Below, piece by piece: positions 24,480-33,140 of a DNA stretch of 64,000 nucleotides. The translations under genes were made by a program, and so were the position numbers. The DNA comes from Leucobacter sp. CX169. Its GTDB lineage: Bacteria; Actinomycetota; Actinomycetes; Actinomycetales; Microbacteriaceae. Position 1 is the stretch's first letter, and each line of letters begins with the position of its first letter. The DNA is taken from assembly GCF_017161405.1 (NCBI RefSeq), contig NZ_CP071051.1, positions 868,001-932,000 of the forward strand. The letters are read 5' to 3'. The notes under the pieces are model-generated. The model ran no database searches, was not told the origin of the DNA, and saw only the letters and a list, made by a program, of their open reading frames with translations.

Positions 24480-25868
24480 ATGACGCAGCACGAGGACGCA
24501 CCCACGCACGTCGCGGCAGACAGCGGGGCCGAACGCTCGCTGATGGTGAACGCGTTCTCGCGCGAGCACGCGACGAACCTCGATCCGGCCATGGCCGCGT
24601 TGCTCGATCGCCGCGAGCGGGTGCTCGGCGCGGCGAACCGGCTGTTCTACTCCGAGCCGCTGCACCTCGTGCGTGGCGAGGGGTCCCATCTCTTCGACGC
24701 ACAGGGGCGGGACTATCTCGACGCGTACAACAACGTCCCCGCCGTCGGGCACAGCAACCCCCGGGTGCAGGCGGCGGTCGCCCGGCAGCTCGGCGAGCTG
24801 AATACGCACACCCGCTACCTCACGGACGCGGTCGTGGAGTATGCCGAGCGCCTCACGGAGAAGTTCCCGGACCCCCTCACCCAGGTCATGTACGCCTGCA
24901 CGGGCAGCGAGGCGGTCGATCTCGCGCTGCGGATCGTCCGTCACGCCACCGGTGGTCAGGGCATCATCGTGACCCGCAACGCCTACCACGGCACGACCGC
25001 TGCGGTCGCGGAGATTTCCCCGAGCCTCGGGGCGAACAACCGGATCCCCGAGACCGTCGCGCTCGTCGACGCCCCCGACTCGGTGCGCGGCCCGGGTGGG
25101 GAGGCTGCGCTCCAGCGGTGGGTGAGCGACATCGAGCGCGCGATCGCCGGCTTTGCCGAGCGCGGTATCCCGTTCGCGGGCATGATCGTGGACTCGGTGC
25201 TCTCGAGCGACGGCCTGCGGCTGGATCCTGCCGGTTTCCTCGCCCGCGCCGCGGCCACCGTTCGTGCGGCGGGTGGCCTGTACATCGCCGACGAGGTGCA
25301 GCCGGGATTCGGGCGCACGGGCGAGTGGTGGGGTTTCAGCCGCCACGGCTTCGTTCCCGACCTCGTGGTGCTGGGCAAGCCCATGGGTAACGGCGTGCCG
25401 ATCTCGGCTGTCGTGGGCTCGCGCGCGCTGTTCGACGCGTTCGGGCAGAGCACGCGCTACTTCAACACGTTCGCCGGAAACCCGGTCAGCATCGCCGCGG
25501 CCACCGCCGTGCTCGACGAGATCGAGGATCGCGCGCTGCTCGTGCACTCCGCGACAACCGGCGCCCGGCTGCTGGCCGGCATCACCGAGATCACCGACGC
25601 GCAGGCCCAGCGATCGGGGCGCCGCACGGTCGCCGAGAACCGCGGCGCCGGGCTCTTTCTCAGCGTCGAGTACGTGCTGCCCGGGGGCGACGAGCCGGAC
25701 GCATCGACGGCGCTCGCCGTCGTCGGCGCGCTGCGGGAGCGACGCATCCTCGTGAGTGCATCGGGCACCTATGAAAACGTTCTCAAGATTCGCCCGCCGC
25801 TGGTGTTCAGCGACGCGGATGTTGCTCGGTTCCTCGACGGATTCGACGCAGTCACGCGAACGCTCTAG
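24480..25868 (+). CDS. Class III PLP enzyme, 5-phosphohydroxylysine/ethanolamine-phosphate phospho-lyase type
   Basis: A 462-residue fold-type I PLP enzyme. LDAYNNVPAVGHSNPRV and LNTHTRYLTDAVVEYAERL are signatures of the AGXT2L phospho-lyase group rather than ordinary omega-aminotransferases. Also visible: IADEVQPGFGRTG with the PLP Asp, and VVLGKPMGNGVP with the Schiff-base Lys. Expected reaction: elimination of phosphate and ammonia from phosphorylated hydroxylysine or ethanolamine, giving an aldehyde. The ATG at 24480 was chosen over an upstream start inside the regulatory region. Divergent from the kinase-GntR operon. Confidence 0.87.
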   Translation: MTQHEDAPTHVAADSGAERSLMVNAFSREHATNLDPAMAALLDRRERVLGAANRLFYSEPLHLVRGEGSHLFDAQGRDYLDAYNNVPAVGHSNPRVQAAVARQLGELNTHTRYLTDAVVEYAERLTEKFPDPLTQVMYACTGSEAVDLALRIVRHATGGQGIIVTRNAYHGTTAAVAEISPSLGANNRIPETVALVDAPDSVRGPGGEAALQRWVSDIERAIAGFAERGIPFAGMIVDSVLSSDGLRLDPAGFLARAAATVRAAGGLYIADEVQPGFGRTGEWWGFSRHGFVPDLVVLGKPMGNGVPISAVVGSRALFDAFGQSTRYFNTFAGNPVSIAAATAVLDEIEDRALLVHSATTGARLLAGITEITDAQAQRSGRRTVAENRGAGLFLSVEYVLPGGDEPDASTALAVVGALRERRILVSASGTYENVLKIRPPLVFSDADVARFLDGFDAVTRTL

Positions 25869-25928
25869 CCTGGGGTCAGTCGCGCACTCAGCGTCGAGTG
25901 GCGAAGGAGTTCGTGCGGGCTCGCCTGA

Positions 25929-26243
25929 TTAGGCGGGCCCCGCGAGCTCCGGGTGTTTTTCCAACATGCCGGCGACGAACCAGCAGGATGCCTGCAACGG
26001 TTTTCCGTACACCGTCTCGTCGGCGAGCGCGTGCCGCACGAGCAACGCAGAGAGCCCGGTGCCGCGCAGCGACGGGTCGACCACCGTGTGATCGAAGTCG
26101 AAGCCGCCGTTCGCAAGGGGCGAGTAATGCGCCTCTCCAACCTCGACGCCCTGGGCAGTGAGGACGAAGCGCTGCCGCTCGGGCTCGTGCGTGATCAGAT
26201 ATCCGGCCTCGCGGGCCGCCGTTTCATCGGTGAATCGTGCCAT
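25929..26243 (-). CDS. GNAT-fold N-acetyltransferase, small YidJ/NATD1-like
   Basis: A 104-residue minimal GNAT protein. Features: a beta hairpin with ERQRFVLTAQGVEVGEAHY, then DFDHTVVDPSLRGTGLSALL, containing the acetyl-CoA-binding RGTG turn, then LVRHALADE. Such small GNATs are widespread with unknown acceptors. The ATG at 26243 is preceded by TAGACT with seven bases between, supporting a leaderless start; the much longer open frame upstream is shadow of the opposite-strand peroxidase. It is divergent from the glutathione peroxidase. Confidence 0.86.
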   Translation of the reverse strand: MARFTDETAAREAGYLITHEPERQRFVLTAQGVEVGEAHYSPLANGGFDFDHTVVDPSLRGTGLSALLVRHALADETVYGKPLQASCWFVAGMLEKHPELAGPA

Positions 26244-26303
26244 GTCGCTGAGTCTACGCCGGGGATCCTGGATCGCCCGGGCCCGCGGGCATAGTCTGAA
26301 GTC

Positions 26304-26816
26304 ATGTCGATCAGAGATACTCCCGTGACCCTGCCCAACGGAGAAACCCGCCGATTCGGGGACATCGCGCCGGGCGCCGCCCTGGTCGTGAACGTCGCCT
26401 CCAAGTGTGGCTTCACCCCGCAATACGCCGGGCTTGAGGAATTGTCCGAGAAGTATGGGCCGCAGGGGCTGACGGTCGTCGGGATGCCGTGCAACCAGTT
26501 CCTGCGCCAGGAGCCGGGCAGCGACGCCGATATCGCCGAGTTCTGCCAGCTGAACTTCGGGGTGACCTTCCCGCTGCTTGCCAAGGGCAAGGTGAACGGC
26601 CGCGGTCGTGCGCCCCTGTTCGATGCGCTCCGCCGCGCGAAGGATGCGAACGGCGTCGCGGGCGTCGTGCGTTGGAACTTCGAGAAGTTCCTCGTGTGGC
26701 CGGACCCGGCAGGCAACGGCGAGCCCCGCATCGTACGCTTCCGCTCGACGACCGAACCCGATTCGGACGAGATCGTCGCCGCGGTTGAGGCAGCCCTGAG
26801 CTCGGTCTCGGCCTGA
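26304..26816 (+). CDS. Glutathione peroxidase-family thiol peroxidase (Cys-GPx)
   Basis: A 170-residue GPx. Peroxidatic Cys35 is in VNVASKCGFTPQY; Gln65 is in GMPCNQF (with Cys63), and the Trp is in VVRWNFEKF. Cys81 at the start of CQLNFGVTFP is the resolving cysteine of thioredoxin-dependent Cys-GPx proteins, so the likely reductant is thioredoxin, not glutathione (which actinobacteria lack). A TAGTCT box ends six bases before the ATG, indicating a leaderless mRNA. Confidence 0.93.
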   Translation: MSIRDTPVTLPNGETRRFGDIAPGAALVVNVASKCGFTPQYAGLEELSEKYGPQGLTVVGMPCNQFLRQEPGSDADIAEFCQLNFGVTFPLLAKGKVNGRGRAPLFDALRRAKDANGVAGVVRWNFEKFLVWPDPAGNGEPRIVRFRSTTEPDSDEIVAAVEAALSSVSA

Positions 26817-26869
26817 TCGACCGGCCGCTCGCACGGTCCTCGCGTCGAGGGCGGCTACACTTCAGGAAC

Positions 26870-27472
26870 GTGTCTGCTCTGCGATTTCCTGCCCCGCGAC
26901 GAGCGTTCGCCCTCGCGCTGATCGTCGTCTGCGCGCCGATGTTGATGACCGCGTGCGCGCCAGAACCCGAGCCGGAACCGCTGCAGCTCAGCATCAGCGA
27001 GGCGGGTGGCGCGTATCTCGATGCCGTGTGCCCCGTCAACGATTCCTGGGACGAGCTCGACCTCGCGGTCGATCAGGTGCGCCTCGCGCTGGACGCGGGA
27101 GAAGTATCGCCGGCGGCCGAGGCGGCGCTCTCGGAAGCGCTCGACGACCTGGGATCTGCGAGCATAGGTGCGGCGCGGGAGCTCGAGGACCCCGACCAGG
27201 TGTGGCCGGCGGGCTCTGCCCGCCTGGTGGCTCAGGTCGCCGAGTCGCTTCGCGTCGATGGCGCCGAGGCTGCGCGGGCGCTGAAGCTGACCCCGGAAAA
27301 GGCCGCAAAGCTGAGCTGGCCCGACGTCGCCGAGTCGGCCGAGACCGCGGCGGCCGCGCGCGCCGCGCTCGGCTTGCCCGCAGACAGTGCCGCGGCGTGT
27401 GCCGAACGGCCACGCCCTGAGCCCACTCCGGCAGAAGAGACCACCAAGCCCGGCGAGGGAGCCAAGCCATGA
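26870..27472 (+). CDS. Predicted lipoprotein of unknown function
   Basis: A 200-residue protein with a lipoprotein signal: basic n-region, hydrophobic core and lipobox LMTAC with Cys29, followed by a Glu/Pro-rich spacer. The mature part is acidic, Ala-rich and mostly helical, with two further cysteines (AVCPVNDSWDEL and AAACAERPRP), possibly a disulfide, and a Pro/Glu/Lys-rich end. No known domain recognised. GTG start preceded by TACACT at eight bases. Its stop overlaps the start of the SAH-hydrolase-like gene, so the two are translated together. Confidence 0.78.
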   Translation: MSALRFPAPRRAFALALIVVCAPMLMTACAPEPEPEPLQLSISEAGGAYLDAVCPVNDSWDELDLAVDQVRLALDAGEVSPAAEAALSEALDDLGSASIGAARELEDPDQVWPAGSARLVAQVAESLRVDGAEAARALKLTPEKAAKLSWPDVAESAETAAAARAALGLPADSAAACAERPRPEPTPAEETTKPGEGAKP

Positions 27473-29358
27473 CCCATCGTGAGACAACTCATTCCGCGTC
27501 CGGCGCTCCCGCTGAGCTCGCCCCAGAACTGGCCGCCGAGCGCGCGCTCAGGCTGGCGGCGGGCTGCGGCAACGGGCTTCTGTCCGGCGCGGTCGTGGAG
27601 ATTCTGGCCGGTGAGGCCCTCTCCACGGTGCTGCGCTCGGCGCTCTCCCGAATGGGGGCGCGCCTGCTGGGCACAGGCGGCTCCCTCGCGCGGGGCCCGG
27701 CCGACTACGTCTTCGTCGACGGCGAGATCCGCGAGCCCGAGCTGGCCGTGCTCATGGGGGAGCGTCTGCGCGACGTCACCCGCCTGCCCGCGATCTTCGT
27801 TTGCCTGGGCGAGAGCCCCGACCTCGACGCGCTCGAGTCGGCGCTCGGCTCGCTCTCGGTGACGAGCGGGGCAGAGCTGCCCGCGGACGCCACGCGCTCC
27901 CGGGCGCTGCGCTGGCGCCGCCGCGAGCCGCGCGCGCAGGTTGCGGAGTTCCGGCTGGACGGTCGGGCCGTCGCCCTCGCGATCCCGGCGAGCGAACTGA
28001 CCGTGCCCGACGCGCGCACCCGCATCTCCGAATCGGCCGCCCGTATTGAGTGGGCGGGGCGCGGCATGCCGGCGACGGCGGGGCTTGCGCGTTCCCTCGC
28101 CGAGACAGGCGCGATCCGGGGCACCCGCGTCGGCGTCAGCCTGGTGCTCGAGCCCAAGACCGCGGCCCTCGCGATCGCCCTGCGCGATGCCGGCGCGGAG
28201 GTGGCCGTGTTCTCAGCCGACGGCGAGACCGACCCCGCGGTCGCGACCGCGCTCGCCGAGCTCGGCGTCGAGGTCTTCGCCCCGAAGCTCGGCCTCGATC
28301 CCGTTCCTGCCGACCAGGACGGCGCGGACACCGACACTCTGGCCCTCGACGCGGCGCACGCGGCCGGGATCCTGGACTGGGCCCCCGAGCTCTTGATCGA
28401 CGACGGCTCGCACCTCGTCCGCCTGGCACACACCGAGCGCCCCGGCGCGCTCGAGAGGCTCCGTGCCGCGAGCGAGGAGACGACGAGCGGGGTGCGTCCG
28501 CTGATCGAGATGGCCGCCGAGGGGGCGCTCTGCATCCCGGTGATCGCCGTCAACGACGCCCGCACGAAGTCCGAGTTCGACAACCGCATCGGGACGGGTC
28601 AGTCCTGCGTGTTCGCCATCGCCGATCTGCTCGACTCCGCCGCACGTCCGGGGCACGACGCTGCCGGCGCGGGAGCGACCGGGATCGGGGGGACGCGCTG
28701 GGTCGTCGTCGGTTATGGCCCGGTCGGGGCGGGAGTTGCCCGCTTTGCCGCGGCGCTCGGGGCGAAGATCACCGTGGTCGAGCGCGACCCCGTCCGGGCG
28801 TTGCAGGCGCTCCACGACGGGTTTGAGGCGAGCACGCTCGCCTCGGCCCTGCCCATCGCGGACGTCGCCGTGAGCGCGACGGGCGTCTGGCACACGCTGA
28901 GCGGCGACGATCTCGCGCGGCTTCGGCCGGGTGCTGCGGTCGCGGTGGCCGGAGGGATCGACGACGAGCTCGCGCTCGACGAGCTGCGCGAACGCGGCTG
29001 GCAGGCCGAGCACCACGGCCCGCACCTTGCCACCTGGCGCGCGCCGGGGGAAGCCGGAGGCCCACTCGTGCTGGCGGACGGCGCCGGGGTGAACTACACC
29101 GCGGGCGAGGGAAATCCCATCGAGGTCATGGACCTTTCGTTCGCGACGCAACTCAGCTCGCTCGGCAGGATCGCCGAGGGGCTGGACGCGGTCGGCGTGC
29201 ACGTGCTCGACGCCGCGGCGGAGCGCCGGGTCGCCGCCGCCGCCCTTCAGGCGCACGGCGGCGAGGTGGATCCGCTGGGGTCGGGGCCGGTCCGCCCGGG
29301 GGGAGCGGCCCAGCACTGGACCGCTCACCGCTACCGCGCGACGGACTCCCGGGGCTGA
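27469..29358 (+). CDS. Divergent S-adenosylhomocysteine hydrolase homologue with N-terminal extension
   Basis: A 629-residue protein. Roughly residues 1-190 show no family I recognise. The rest follows the SAHH fold: EPKTAALAIALRDAGAEVAV, LIDDGSHLVRLAH, SEETTSGV, VNDARTKSEFDN (catalytic Lys/Asp/Asn kept) and a Rossmann VVVGYGPVGAGVA. But histidines that act in real SAHH are replaced: the first-motif His is absent, and the MGHP segment reads EGNP. It is thus unlikely to be the housekeeping AhcY. It overlaps the lipoprotein gene by four bases and the convergent PAP2 gene by 28. Role unknown. Confidence 0.85.
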   Translation: MTHRETTHSASGAPAELAPELAAERALRLAAGCGNGLLSGAVVEILAGEALSTVLRSALSRMGARLLGTGGSLARGPADYVFVDGEIREPELAVLMGERLRDVTRLPAIFVCLGESPDLDALESALGSLSVTSGAELPADATRSRALRWRRREPRAQVAEFRLDGRAVALAIPASELTVPDARTRISESAARIEWAGRGMPATAGLARSLAETGAIRGTRVGVSLVLEPKTAALAIALRDAGAEVAVFSADGETDPAVATALAELGVEVFAPKLGLDPVPADQDGADTDTLALDAAHAAGILDWAPELLIDDGSHLVRLAHTERPGALERLRAASEETTSGVRPLIEMAAEGALCIPVIAVNDARTKSEFDNRIGTGQSCVFAIADLLDSAARPGHDAAGAGATGIGGTRWVVVGYGPVGAGVARFAAALGAKITVVERDPVRALQALHDGFEASTLASALPIADVAVSATGVWHTLSGDDLARLRPGAAVAVAGGIDDELALDELRERGWQAEHHGPHLATWRAPGEAGGPLVLADGAGVNYTAGEGNPIEVMDLSFATQLSSLGRIAEGLDAVGVHVLDAAAERRVAAAALQAHGGEVDPLGSGPVRPGGAAQHWTAHRYRATDSRG

Positions 29359-30101
29359 TCCGCGCGCACCCGGCGAAACAGCGGCTTGCCTCGATCGCGA
29401 TCGAGCAGGCGCCAGAAGAGCCACCAGAGCAGCAGCGTCGCTGAGGCGCCGCCGATCACCCCAACAATCGCGTCCGAGATCCAGTGGGCGTTGACGAAGG
29501 TGCGCTGCCAGATCATGCCGATCGCGAGCACCGCGCCGACAATCCACCAGATTTTGCGGGCCGCGACGGGCAGGATCGCGGCGATCGCGACGACCAGGAT
29601 GCCGACGCTCACACCGTGCCCCGAGGGAAACGAGCCGTGGTCGACGGGGATGAGCGGGCCGGACAGGCCGAGTGCCGCATCTGCGGCGGGGCGTGGCCGA
29701 TCGACGAGATTCTTGACCACCTGCGAGACGACGATGCTGACGCCGAACTCTGCGGCGAGCACGAACAGTGCCGACCGCCAGCGACGGATGATGAACAGCC
29801 AGCCGGGAATCACGATGACCATGAGCACGGCCCCTCCGATCTGGCCGATCTCCTGGAACAGCATCACGATCGGGTTCTGAATCTGCGCCTCGTTGGTCGC
29901 GCCGACGAGCGCCCGCCACCAGTCGTCGAGGGGCTGGGTGAACGGGTGCTCGACGTTCGCCGCGACGGCGAATCCGAACGCGGTGAACACCAGCATGCCG
30001 AGCAGCCCGGTGGCCAGTGGCCAGGAGGGGCGGCGCGTTTTCCCTGCGCGGGCCGGTGGTGCCGAGGTCGTGAGGGGAGCGGTGCCTGGATCCATTACCA
30101 T
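29331..30101 (-). CDS. PAP2-family membrane phosphatase
   Basis: A 256-residue integral membrane phosphatase. The three motifs are intact: KNLVDRPRP (K-x6-RP), FPSGHG (PSGH) and RTFVNAHWISD (R-x5-H-x3-D). About six TM segments. Such enzymes dephosphorylate undecaprenyl or phosphatidate-type lipid phosphates on the outer face of the membrane. ATG at 30101 has AAAGGA in front; ATG at 30095 is an alternative. The coding end overlaps the SAHH-like gene. Confidence 0.9.
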   Translation of the reverse strand: MVMDPGTAPLTTSAPPARAGKTRRPSWPLATGLLGMLVFTAFGFAVAANVEHPFTQPLDDWWRALVGATNEAQIQNPIVMLFQEIGQIGGAVLMVIVIPGWLFIIRRWRSALFVLAAEFGVSIVVSQVVKNLVDRPRPAADAALGLSGPLIPVDHGSFPSGHGVSVGILVVAIAAILPVAARKIWWIVGAVLAIGMIWQRTFVNAHWISDAIVGVIGGASATLLLWWLFWRLLDRDRGKPLFRRVRADQPRESVAR

Positions 30102-30150
30102 GAGGTCCTTTCGTAGCTTCGACGGTGAAGCGTTGGGCGGAATTGTGAAA

Positions 30151-30179
30151 ACCTTACGATGTACGGTTTCTTGACGCAA
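30151..30179 (-). promoter_or_regulatory. Promoter of the PAP2 gene
   Basis: On the minus strand TTGCGT (30174-30179) and TAAGGT (30151-30156) are separated by exactly 17 bases in an A+T-rich patch. TSS would fall near 30144, giving a leader of about 43 bases. Confidence 0.55.
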
Positions 30180-30293
30180 TCGGAATGTCAATGAGCTTGC
30201 GCTCGTGTGGACAACGCGGGACACTGTTCCCGAACGTCGCTCGGTTTCGGGCGTCGTGCCCCCTTTTGGCCAACTCAATGACGAGGAGCCCGC

Positions 30294-31607
30294 ATGTCTC
30301 AGCCTTACAACGTCGGTGATCCGACCATCCCGGTCGCCCCGACCGGAATTATCTCGACCGCCCAGCCGGTCGCCGGCGAGCCGCCCACGAGTCCGCCGGC
30401 CAGCAAGGCCACGCTGCCCGCGATCCTGATGTCGTCGTTCACCCTGTTTGCGACCTACGCGGGCCTCATCGCGATCCTGCTGCCCTCGCAGGTCCTGCTG
30501 CTGGACGAAGCGAACAAGGTCGCGAACCTCGCGATTGTGACCACGGTCTCGTTCGTGTTCACCCTGTTCGCCCAGCCCATCGTCGGCGCGCTCAGCGACC
30601 GCACCCGGTCAAAGCTCGGGCGGCGCTCCCCGTGGATGCTGATCGGCGCGTTCGTCGGCGGGATCCTGCTGCTCGGGATGGGCTCGCTCACCTCGCTGGT
30701 CTGGATCACCGTGTTCTGGGTCGTCATCCAGGTCGCGCTCAACGCGATCCAGGGGCCGCTGTCGGCGATCACCCCCGACCGCTTCCCGCGCGACAAGCGG
30801 GGCACGGCGAGCGCGATGTCTGGTATCGGCATGCAACTCGGGAGCACCGTCGGCGTCATTACCGCCGGAGCGCTCGCCACGAGCCTCGGCCTCGCCTACG
30901 CGGTCTTCGGCATCGTGGTCATGGTGGTCACCGTCATCTTTGTCCTCATTAACCGTGACTGGTCGAGCAAGGAGGCCGCGGTCGACCCGTGGAGCTGGAA
31001 GACCTTCCTCTCGGGATTCTGGGTCAGCCCGAAGCGCCACCCCGATTTTGCGTGGGCCTTCGCCGCCCGCTTCCTGCTCATTCTGGGGTACTTCGTCATC
31101 GCGGCGTTCCAGCTGTACCTGCTCACCGACTTCATCGGCATGCCGCTCGTCGAGGCGCAGGGCGCCGTCATCACGCTGACCCTCGTCGCCTTCGTGCCGA
31201 CGCTCGTCGCGATCGCGGTGTCGGGTTGGTGGAGCGACAAGGCCGGCCGGCGCAAGGTCTTCATCTATGCCGCGTCGGTGATCATGGTCATCGGCCTTGC
31301 GATGCCGCTGATGATGCCGAACATGACCGGCATGATCGCGATGAGCATCATCAACGGATTCGGCTTCGGGCTGTATATGTCTGTCGACGCGGCGCTCATG
31401 ACCGAGGTGCTGCCGGGCGGGGGAGCGGCCGCGGGCAAGGACCTCGGTATTCTGAACATCGCCACGAACATCCCGCAGGCGCTCAGCCCGGCCATCGCCG
31501 GCCTCATCATTACCTACTTCGGCGGCTACTCGATGCTCTTCGTGTTCGCCATCGTCTTCTCGATCATCGCCGCCCTCGCTATCATCCCGATCAAGAGCGT
31601 TCGTTAG
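30294..31607 (+). CDS. MFS transporter (GPH/SLC45-like)
   Basis: A 437-residue MFS protein with about 12 TM segments after a 40-residue Pro-rich cytoplasmic N-terminus. Between TM2 and TM3 it has QPIVGALSDRTRSKLGRRSP, the pattern of GPH/SLC45-type sugar or cation symporters (GxLSDR-x-GRR). The mid-loop of the second half reads SGWWSDKAGRRKVF. Followed by a carboxylesterase nine bases downstream and an amidohydrolase, suggesting uptake of a compound that these enzymes process. Substrate unknown. Confidence 0.88.
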   Translation: MSQPYNVGDPTIPVAPTGIISTAQPVAGEPPTSPPASKATLPAILMSSFTLFATYAGLIAILLPSQVLLLDEANKVANLAIVTTVSFVFTLFAQPIVGALSDRTRSKLGRRSPWMLIGAFVGGILLLGMGSLTSLVWITVFWVVIQVALNAIQGPLSAITPDRFPRDKRGTASAMSGIGMQLGSTVGVITAGALATSLGLAYAVFGIVVMVVTVIFVLINRDWSSKEAAVDPWSWKTFLSGFWVSPKRHPDFAWAFAARFLLILGYFVIAAFQLYLLTDFIGMPLVEAQGAVITLTLVAFVPTLVAIAVSGWWSDKAGRRKVFIYAASVIMVIGLAMPLMMPNMTGMIAMSIINGFGFGLYMSVDAALMTEVLPGGGAAAGKDLGILNIATNIPQALSPAIAGLIITYFGGYSMLFVFAIVFSIIAALAIIPIKSVR

Positions 31608-31616
31608 GAGCACACC

Positions 31617-33101
31617 GTGTCGAACACCACCACGTCATTCGTTGAGGTCGAGACCCGGGCCGGTCGGGTGCGCGGCACCTGGCGGGGCGTGTCGGGTGCG
31701 GCCGACGGGTCGGCGGCGTTTCTCGGCATTCCATTCGCCGAACCGCCGGTGGGGGAGCTTCGCTTCCAAGCCCCCGTGCCGCACCGTTCGTGGGAGGGCG
31801 TGCGCGACGCCCTCGAGTTCGGCCCGACGGCGCAGCGGGGCGACCCCGGGGTCACACTGATTCCCGAGCCGAGCGTGCCGGGCGAATCGACCCTGAACGT
31901 GAACGTGTTCACCCCGTCTCCGCAGCAGCCGCAGTCGGGGGCCGGATTGCCGGTGCTTGTCTGGATCCACGGCGGCGGCTACTTCGCCGGCTCACCCGCG
32001 AGCCTCTGGTACGACGGCCGCGGCTTCAACCGCGACGGCGTCGTGACGGTGACGATCTCGTACCGGCTCGGCTTCGACGGTTTCGGCTGGATCGAGGACG
32101 CGCCGTCGAACCGCGGCGTGCGCGACTGGCTGTTGGCGCTCGAGTGGGTGCAACAGAACATCGCCGAGTTTGGCGGCGACCCGAGTCGCGTGACGATCGC
32201 CGGCCAGTCGGCCGGCGGCGGGGCCGTACAGACCCTGCTCGGCATGGAGGCGGCCCAGCACCTCTTCCATGGCGTGTACTCGGTCTCGGGCGCGCTCGCC
32301 GATGTGACCCCGGCGCGGGCGGAGGCGTTCGGCCGGAAGCTCGCGGCGGGCCTCGGCGTTGCCCCCACCGTGGCCGGCTTCGGCTCGCGCACCGAGTCGC
32401 AGGTCCTGGAAGCACAGCAGGAGTCGACCAAGATGACGGCCGACGGCTTCCAGGACATGATCAAGGAGGGCCTCGCCCTCGGCCCGACCATCGACGGCGA
32501 CCTGATCCTGCGCGCGACGACCGACTCGTTCAAGGCGGGGGTCGGCGCCGACAAGCCACTCGTCATGGGCACGACGGACGACGAGTTCTCGATGGTGTTC
32601 TCGGAGCAGGCGAAGAAGTTGCGCTGGGTCCCGAAGCGGCTCCTGCTCGGCAAACTCGGCCTGCCCAAGGCTGCGATGAAGGGATACCTCGCGGCGAATC
32701 AGGACGCGGTGAGCAAGGGAACGGCCCGCATCGGCGGCCGCTTCCTCACCGACCTCATGTTCCGCAAGGCGCTCGTCGAGACGGTCGCGCGGCGCGAGGG
32801 CGCCCCGACTTGGGTGTATCGGTTCTCCTGGCCGTCGGGGGTCTTCGGTTTCGCTGAGCACTGCATCGACGTGCCGTTCTTCTTTGATTGCCTTGACTCC
32901 CCGGTGGGCATTGAGGCTTTGGCCGGGCCGAACCCGCCGCAGGGCCTGGCGGACGCGGTGCACGGCGGAGCCGTCGCGTTCATCACGACGGGCGATCCCG
33001 GGTGGCCCCAGTACTCCGAGCCGTCGCGACAGACCCGGGTCTTCAATACCCCGTCGTCGGTCGTGGGCGACGGATACGCGGGCGTTCGCCCGCTGCTGTG
33101 A
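31617..33101 (+). CDS. Type B carboxylesterase
   Basis: A 494-residue carboxylesterase/lipase. Family features: ETRAGRVRGTWRG start, FLGIPFAEPPVGELRF, the oxyanion WIHGGGYFAGS, and the nucleophile elbow IAGQSAGGGAV with catalytic Ser. The acid and His are expected in the C-terminal half; EHCIDVPFFF provides the His. No signal peptide, so cytoplasmic. TAGGAG lies before the GTG start at 31617. It is in line with the MFS transporter. Confidence 0.92.
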   Translation: MSNTTTSFVEVETRAGRVRGTWRGVSGAADGSAAFLGIPFAEPPVGELRFQAPVPHRSWEGVRDALEFGPTAQRGDPGVTLIPEPSVPGESTLNVNVFTPSPQQPQSGAGLPVLVWIHGGGYFAGSPASLWYDGRGFNRDGVVTVTISYRLGFDGFGWIEDAPSNRGVRDWLLALEWVQQNIAEFGGDPSRVTIAGQSAGGGAVQTLLGMEAAQHLFHGVYSVSGALADVTPARAEAFGRKLAAGLGVAPTVAGFGSRTESQVLEAQQESTKMTADGFQDMIKEGLALGPTIDGDLILRATTDSFKAGVGADKPLVMGTTDDEFSMVFSEQAKKLRWVPKRLLLGKLGLPKAAMKGYLAANQDAVSKGTARIGGRFLTDLMFRKALVETVARREGAPTWVYRFSWPSGVFGFAEHCIDVPFFFDCLDSPVGIEALAGPNPPQGLADAVHGGAVAFITTGDPGWPQYSEPSRQTRVFNTPSSVVGDGYAGVRPLL

Positions 33102-33118
33102 CGGCCGGGGCGGCCGTC
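33100..33118 (+). terminator. Hairpin after the carboxylesterase stop
   Basis: GACGGCC and GGCCGTC form a perfect 7-bp stem with a 5-base loop starting in the stop codon. No T-tract, so it may reduce rather than end transcription. Confidence 0.35.
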
Positions 33119-33140
33119 CGAGCGCCTAGACTGGGTTCTC

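Noticed and set aside
28213-29919. 568-codon minus-strand ORF across the SAHH-like and PAP2 genes
   Set aside because: Arg/Pro/Asp-rich low-information translation; both real genes have intact motifs in other frames.
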